Positions 62,363-64,000 of a DNA stretch of 64,000 bases are shown here, one piece after another. The stretch covers positions 248,001-312,000 of the forward strand of contig NZ_WAEL01000005.1 in assembly GCF_011742925.1 (NCBI RefSeq). Reading direction: 5' to 3'. Made by a program: the position numbers and the translations under genes. The DNA comes from Fibrivirga algicola. Its GTDB lineage: Bacteria; Bacteroidota; Bacteroidia; Cytophagales; Spirosomataceae. The notes beneath the pieces are model-generated. The model had not been told where the DNA came from and did not search any database. It saw only the letters and a list, made by a program, of their open reading frames with translations. Every line of letters starts with the position of its first letter. The first letter of the stretch is position 1.

Positions 62363-62386
62363 ATTCCGTACACCATTCCGTACACG
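62363..62386. repeat. Right pair of the 12-bp word, candidate arm sites
   Basis: ATTCCGTACACC at 62363-62374 and ATTCCGTACACG at 62375-62386 repeat the left-end pair at 49918-49941, in the same orientation. They lie 42 bp inside attR; the left pair lies 137 bp inside attL. Confidence 0.85.
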
Positions 62387-62398
62387 CCATAAACGAAG

Positions 62399-62437
62399 AA
62401 ACCCCTAATTATCTGCTATTTAGATAATTAGGGGTTT
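62399..62437 (-). terminator. Element-borne terminator for tRNA-Met
   Basis: AAACCCCTAATTATCT (62399-62414) and its exact complement (62422-62437) form a 16-bp stem with a 7-base loop, just after the tRNA 3' end on the minus strand. It replaces the terminator left at 49722-49763. Confidence 0.8.
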
Positions 62438-62443
62438 TCTTAG

Positions 62444-62455
<12 letters not shown>
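62429..62455. repeat. attR: right direct repeat of the element
   Basis: Identical to 49754-49780. It overlaps the last 12 bases of the tRNA-Met gene (62444-62455) and the right arm of the terminator. The tRNA gene is complete on this side. Confidence 0.92.
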
Positions 62456-62516
<61 letters not shown>

Positions 62517-62528
62517 GTGTTGGGAGTG

Positions 62529-62558
62529 CAAATGTAAGACTGATTTCAAGAAATTCAA
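62529..62558 (-). promoter_or_regulatory. Promoter of tRNA-Met
   Basis: On the minus strand TTG (62558-62556), a 19-bp spacer and TACATTTG (62536-62529), an exact consensus match, 12 bp before the tRNA 5' end. Confidence 0.75.
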
Positions 62559-62559
62559 C

Positions 62560-62567
62560 TACCTTTG
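62560..62567 (+). promoter_or_regulatory. -7 box of era
   Basis: TACCTTTG on the plus strand, a full TAnnTTTG match, 82 bp before the era start. It abuts the -33 of the divergent tRNA promoter, so the two promoters overlap. Confidence 0.5.
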
Positions 62568-62649
62568 TAAAAATATTTTTTCTGGCCACCTTTCGTTGGG
62601 AAACAAAAGGCACGGCTTTCACCTCAAAGCCATTGGTTAATAGACCAAT

Positions 62650-63768
62650 ATGGGATCACCTGACATACAACCCCCCGGAAATAAACTTCCGGAGAACCTG
62701 GCGGCAGCGGATAATCGTGCCGCAGACGGTTTCAAATCAGGGTTCGTGAGTATCGTTGGTAAGCCGAACGTCGGTAAATCGACCCTCATGAACCAGTTGA
62801 TAGGCGAGCGCCTGTCGATTATCACTGCCAAAGCCCAAACCACCCGCCACCGGATCATGGGCATTCTGAACGGCAATCACAACGGACAGCCGTTTCAACT
62901 CGTTTACTCGGATACGCCCGGCATCATTCAGCCGAAGTATAAGCTTCATGAGTCGATGATGAGTTTCGTGCGTGGTTCGCTCGAAGATGCAGACGTTATT
63001 TTGTTTGTAACGGATATTTTCGAGCGGCACGATGAAGACGATGTTATCAAGCGACTGAAGTACGCGAACGTACCCATCATTCTGCTGATTAATAAGATCG
63101 ACCAGGCCACACCCGAAGAGGTGGAAGCCAAAATTCAGTATTGGGAAGAGCACTTCGAGGTTGGCGGTTATGCCGTCATCGATGAAGCCGCAGTGGTTGC
63201 TGACCCAGATATTGCCGAGCTGGCCGAAGAGCACGAACTGGATGAAGAGCCCGTTGCTGATGAAGCCACTGAGTCAACCGAGGCGGGGCAGGCACCTGGT
63301 GCACCACGCAAGGCTACCGAGATCATTCCGATCTCTGCCCTTAATGGTTTCAACCTCGACCGCCTTTTCGACGATATCATACGGTATCTGCCAACGCACC
63401 CGGCCTATTTCCCCGACGATGAACTGACCGACAAGTCCGAGCGGTTCTTTGCGTCGGAGATTATTCGGGAGAAGATCTTTCTAAACTACAAGAAAGAAGT
63501 GCCCTACAGCTCAGAGGTGATCGTTACCGGATTTAAAGACCGGGAGGATATGCTTGTGATTTCTGCCGAGATTCTGGTGGAGCGTCCCACCCAACGGGCC
63601 ATTCTGCTGGGTGAAAAAGGCAGCATGATTAAGAAAACGGGCATAATGGCCCGCGAAGAACTGGAACGCTTCTTCGGTAAAAAAGTCTTTTTAGAAACAC
63701 ACGTCAAAGTAGAACCAGACTGGCGCCAGAAAGAGCGTATGCTCCGCCGGTTGGGTTACGATGAATAA
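62650..63768 (+). CDS. era: GTPase Era, long form
   Basis: A 372-residue Era, the GTPase that assists 16S rRNA maturation. G1 VGKPNVGKST (37-45), G3 SDTPG (87-91) and G4 NKID (148-151) are present, and the C-terminal KH domain has TQRAILLGEKGSMIKKTGIMAREELERFFGKKVFLE. Two features lengthen it beyond the usual 295 or so residues: an N-terminal extension of about 30 residues, and an acidic insert at about 171-221 (AELAEEHELDEEPVADEATE) between G4 and the G5 SAL. ATG 62650. Confidence 0.96.
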   Translation: MGSPDIQPPGNKLPENLAAADNRAADGFKSGFVSIVGKPNVGKSTLMNQLIGERLSIITAKAQTTRHRIMGILNGNHNGQPFQLVYSDTPGIIQPKYKLHESMMSFVRGSLEDADVILFVTDIFERHDEDDVIKRLKYANVPIILLINKIDQATPEEVEAKIQYWEEHFEVGGYAVIDEAAVVADPDIAELAEEHELDEEPVADEATESTEAGQAPGAPRKATEIIPISALNGFNLDRLFDDIIRYLPTHPAYFPDDELTDKSERFFASEIIREKIFLNYKKEVPYSSEVIVTGFKDREDMLVISAEILVERPTQRAILLGEKGSMIKKTGIMAREELERFFGKKVFLETHVKVEPDWRQKERMLRRLGYDE

Positions 63769-63780
63769 AACGAGGAGTCT

Positions 63781-63868
63781 CTGGTATCAAGTATCAGGTA
63801 TCAAGTGCTTCGCTCAATCACCGTTTGGTTGGTAAGCAACGCACTTGATACCTGAATCTTGGTACCAG
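63781..63868. repeat. 28-bp-arm inverted repeat between era and der
   Basis: Positions 63781-63808 and 63841-63868 match as reverse complements in 25 of 28 positions. Each arm repeats TATCAAGT/GTATCA units. It begins 13 bp after the era stop and ends 17 bp before the der start. Confidence 0.88.
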
Positions 63869-63885
63869 AAACTTCCATTGGAAAA

Positions 63886-64000
63886 ATGGCAAATATTGTA
63901 GCAATTGTAGGTCGCCCCAACGTGGGTAAATCGACGCTGTTCAATCGACTGATTGAGCAACGGGTGGCCATTATGGATAACCAGTCGGGCGTGACGCGCG
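63886..64000 (+). CDS. der: GTPase Der (EngA), N-terminal fragment
   Basis: The first 38 codons, cut by the window edge. [20 protein letters not shown] is the first G-domain P-loop, and the fragment ends at the G2 region NQSGVTR. Der has two tandem GTPase domains and assists 50S assembly. It follows era, so the two ribosome-assembly GTPases are adjacent here. Confidence 0.93.
   Translation, partial: MANIVAIVGRPNVGKSTLFNRLIEQRVAIMDNQSGVTR

Larger units (their letters stand above)
62002..62443. other. Right-end noncoding region of the element
   Basis: Holds no gene. It contains the tandem 12-bp words at 62363-62386, the terminator at 62399-62437 and the start of attR. The rest, about 360 bp, has no recognised signal. 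Confidence 0.6.

Noticed and set aside
62737-63234. A 165-codon minus-strand frame inside era
   Set aside because: Antisense to era; no recognisable domain.

Overview
The window looks like chromosomal DNA of a Bacteroidota bacterium, most likely a Cytophagales member close to Spirosoma or its relatives. The reasons are the gene families (DUF3078, DUF2279, DUF4295, a PSCyt1/DUF1553 plus DUF1501 pair, a ScfR-like XRE regulator, an Hc1-like histone), promoters of the Bacteroidota type (TTG, 18-21 bp spacer, TAnnTTTG) and no Shine-Dalgarno sequences. The genus is an inference from gene content.

Layout. 1-2.8 kb: rod-shape genes mreB, mreC, mreD on the minus strand, with a 43-bp-arm hairpin between mreB and mreC. 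2.9-14.8 kb: mixed metabolism and envelope genes (Hc1-like protein, alpha-oxoamine synthase, amidase, thioredoxin-like protein, orphan histidine kinase, DUF2279, a two-subunit molybdenum hydroxylase, a radical SAM protein). 14.9-25.6 kb: accD, a DNA alkylation repair protein and a division/cell-wall cluster read murD-ftsW-murG-murC-ftsQ-ftsA-ftsZ. 25.7-28.9 kb: mscL, a DUF3078 outer-membrane candidate, an MscS-like channel and an ECF sigma factor. 28.9-31.9 kb: the translation genes rplM-rpsI-rpsB-tsf. 32-37 kb: a DUF1501/DUF1553 pair with c-type heme motifs. 37-49.6 kb: PaiB-like protein, rimO, a gluconeogenesis locus (a divergent ScfR-like regulator, a 20-bp palindrome, pckA, fbp), a membrane gene split by one in-frame stop, ftsY, DUF4295, rpmG, a polysaccharide deacetylase and a luciferase-like oxidoreductase.

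49.75-62.46 kb is an integrated element of about 12.7 kb, inserted at the 3' end of an initiator tRNA-Met gene. It is bounded by a 27-bp perfect direct repeat and carries a tyrosine recombinase, an excisionase-like HTH protein, a RepA-like ATPase, a PrimPol/VirE-N type protein, a type IIG restriction-modification enzyme with a coiled-coil membrane partner, two paralogous small proteins with an AT-hook-like start, and an AT-rich membrane protein. No relaxase, capsid or terminase large subunit is visible, so it resembles a satellite or non-conjugative integrative element with defence cargo. A 12-bp word, ATTCCGTACACC, sits in multiple copies just inside both ends and surrounds the -7 box of the integrase gene. 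After the element come era and the start of der.

Across the host part the heptamer ACGTACC/GGTACGT is strongly over-represented (about 54 copies by eye, roughly 6 expected) and is rarer in the element. Long inverted repeats of unrelated sequence sit in several intergenic gaps. Coordinates follow the start codons I consider best; several conserved genes (mreC, murC, rimO, the 2Fe-2S subunit) appear to start with TTG.
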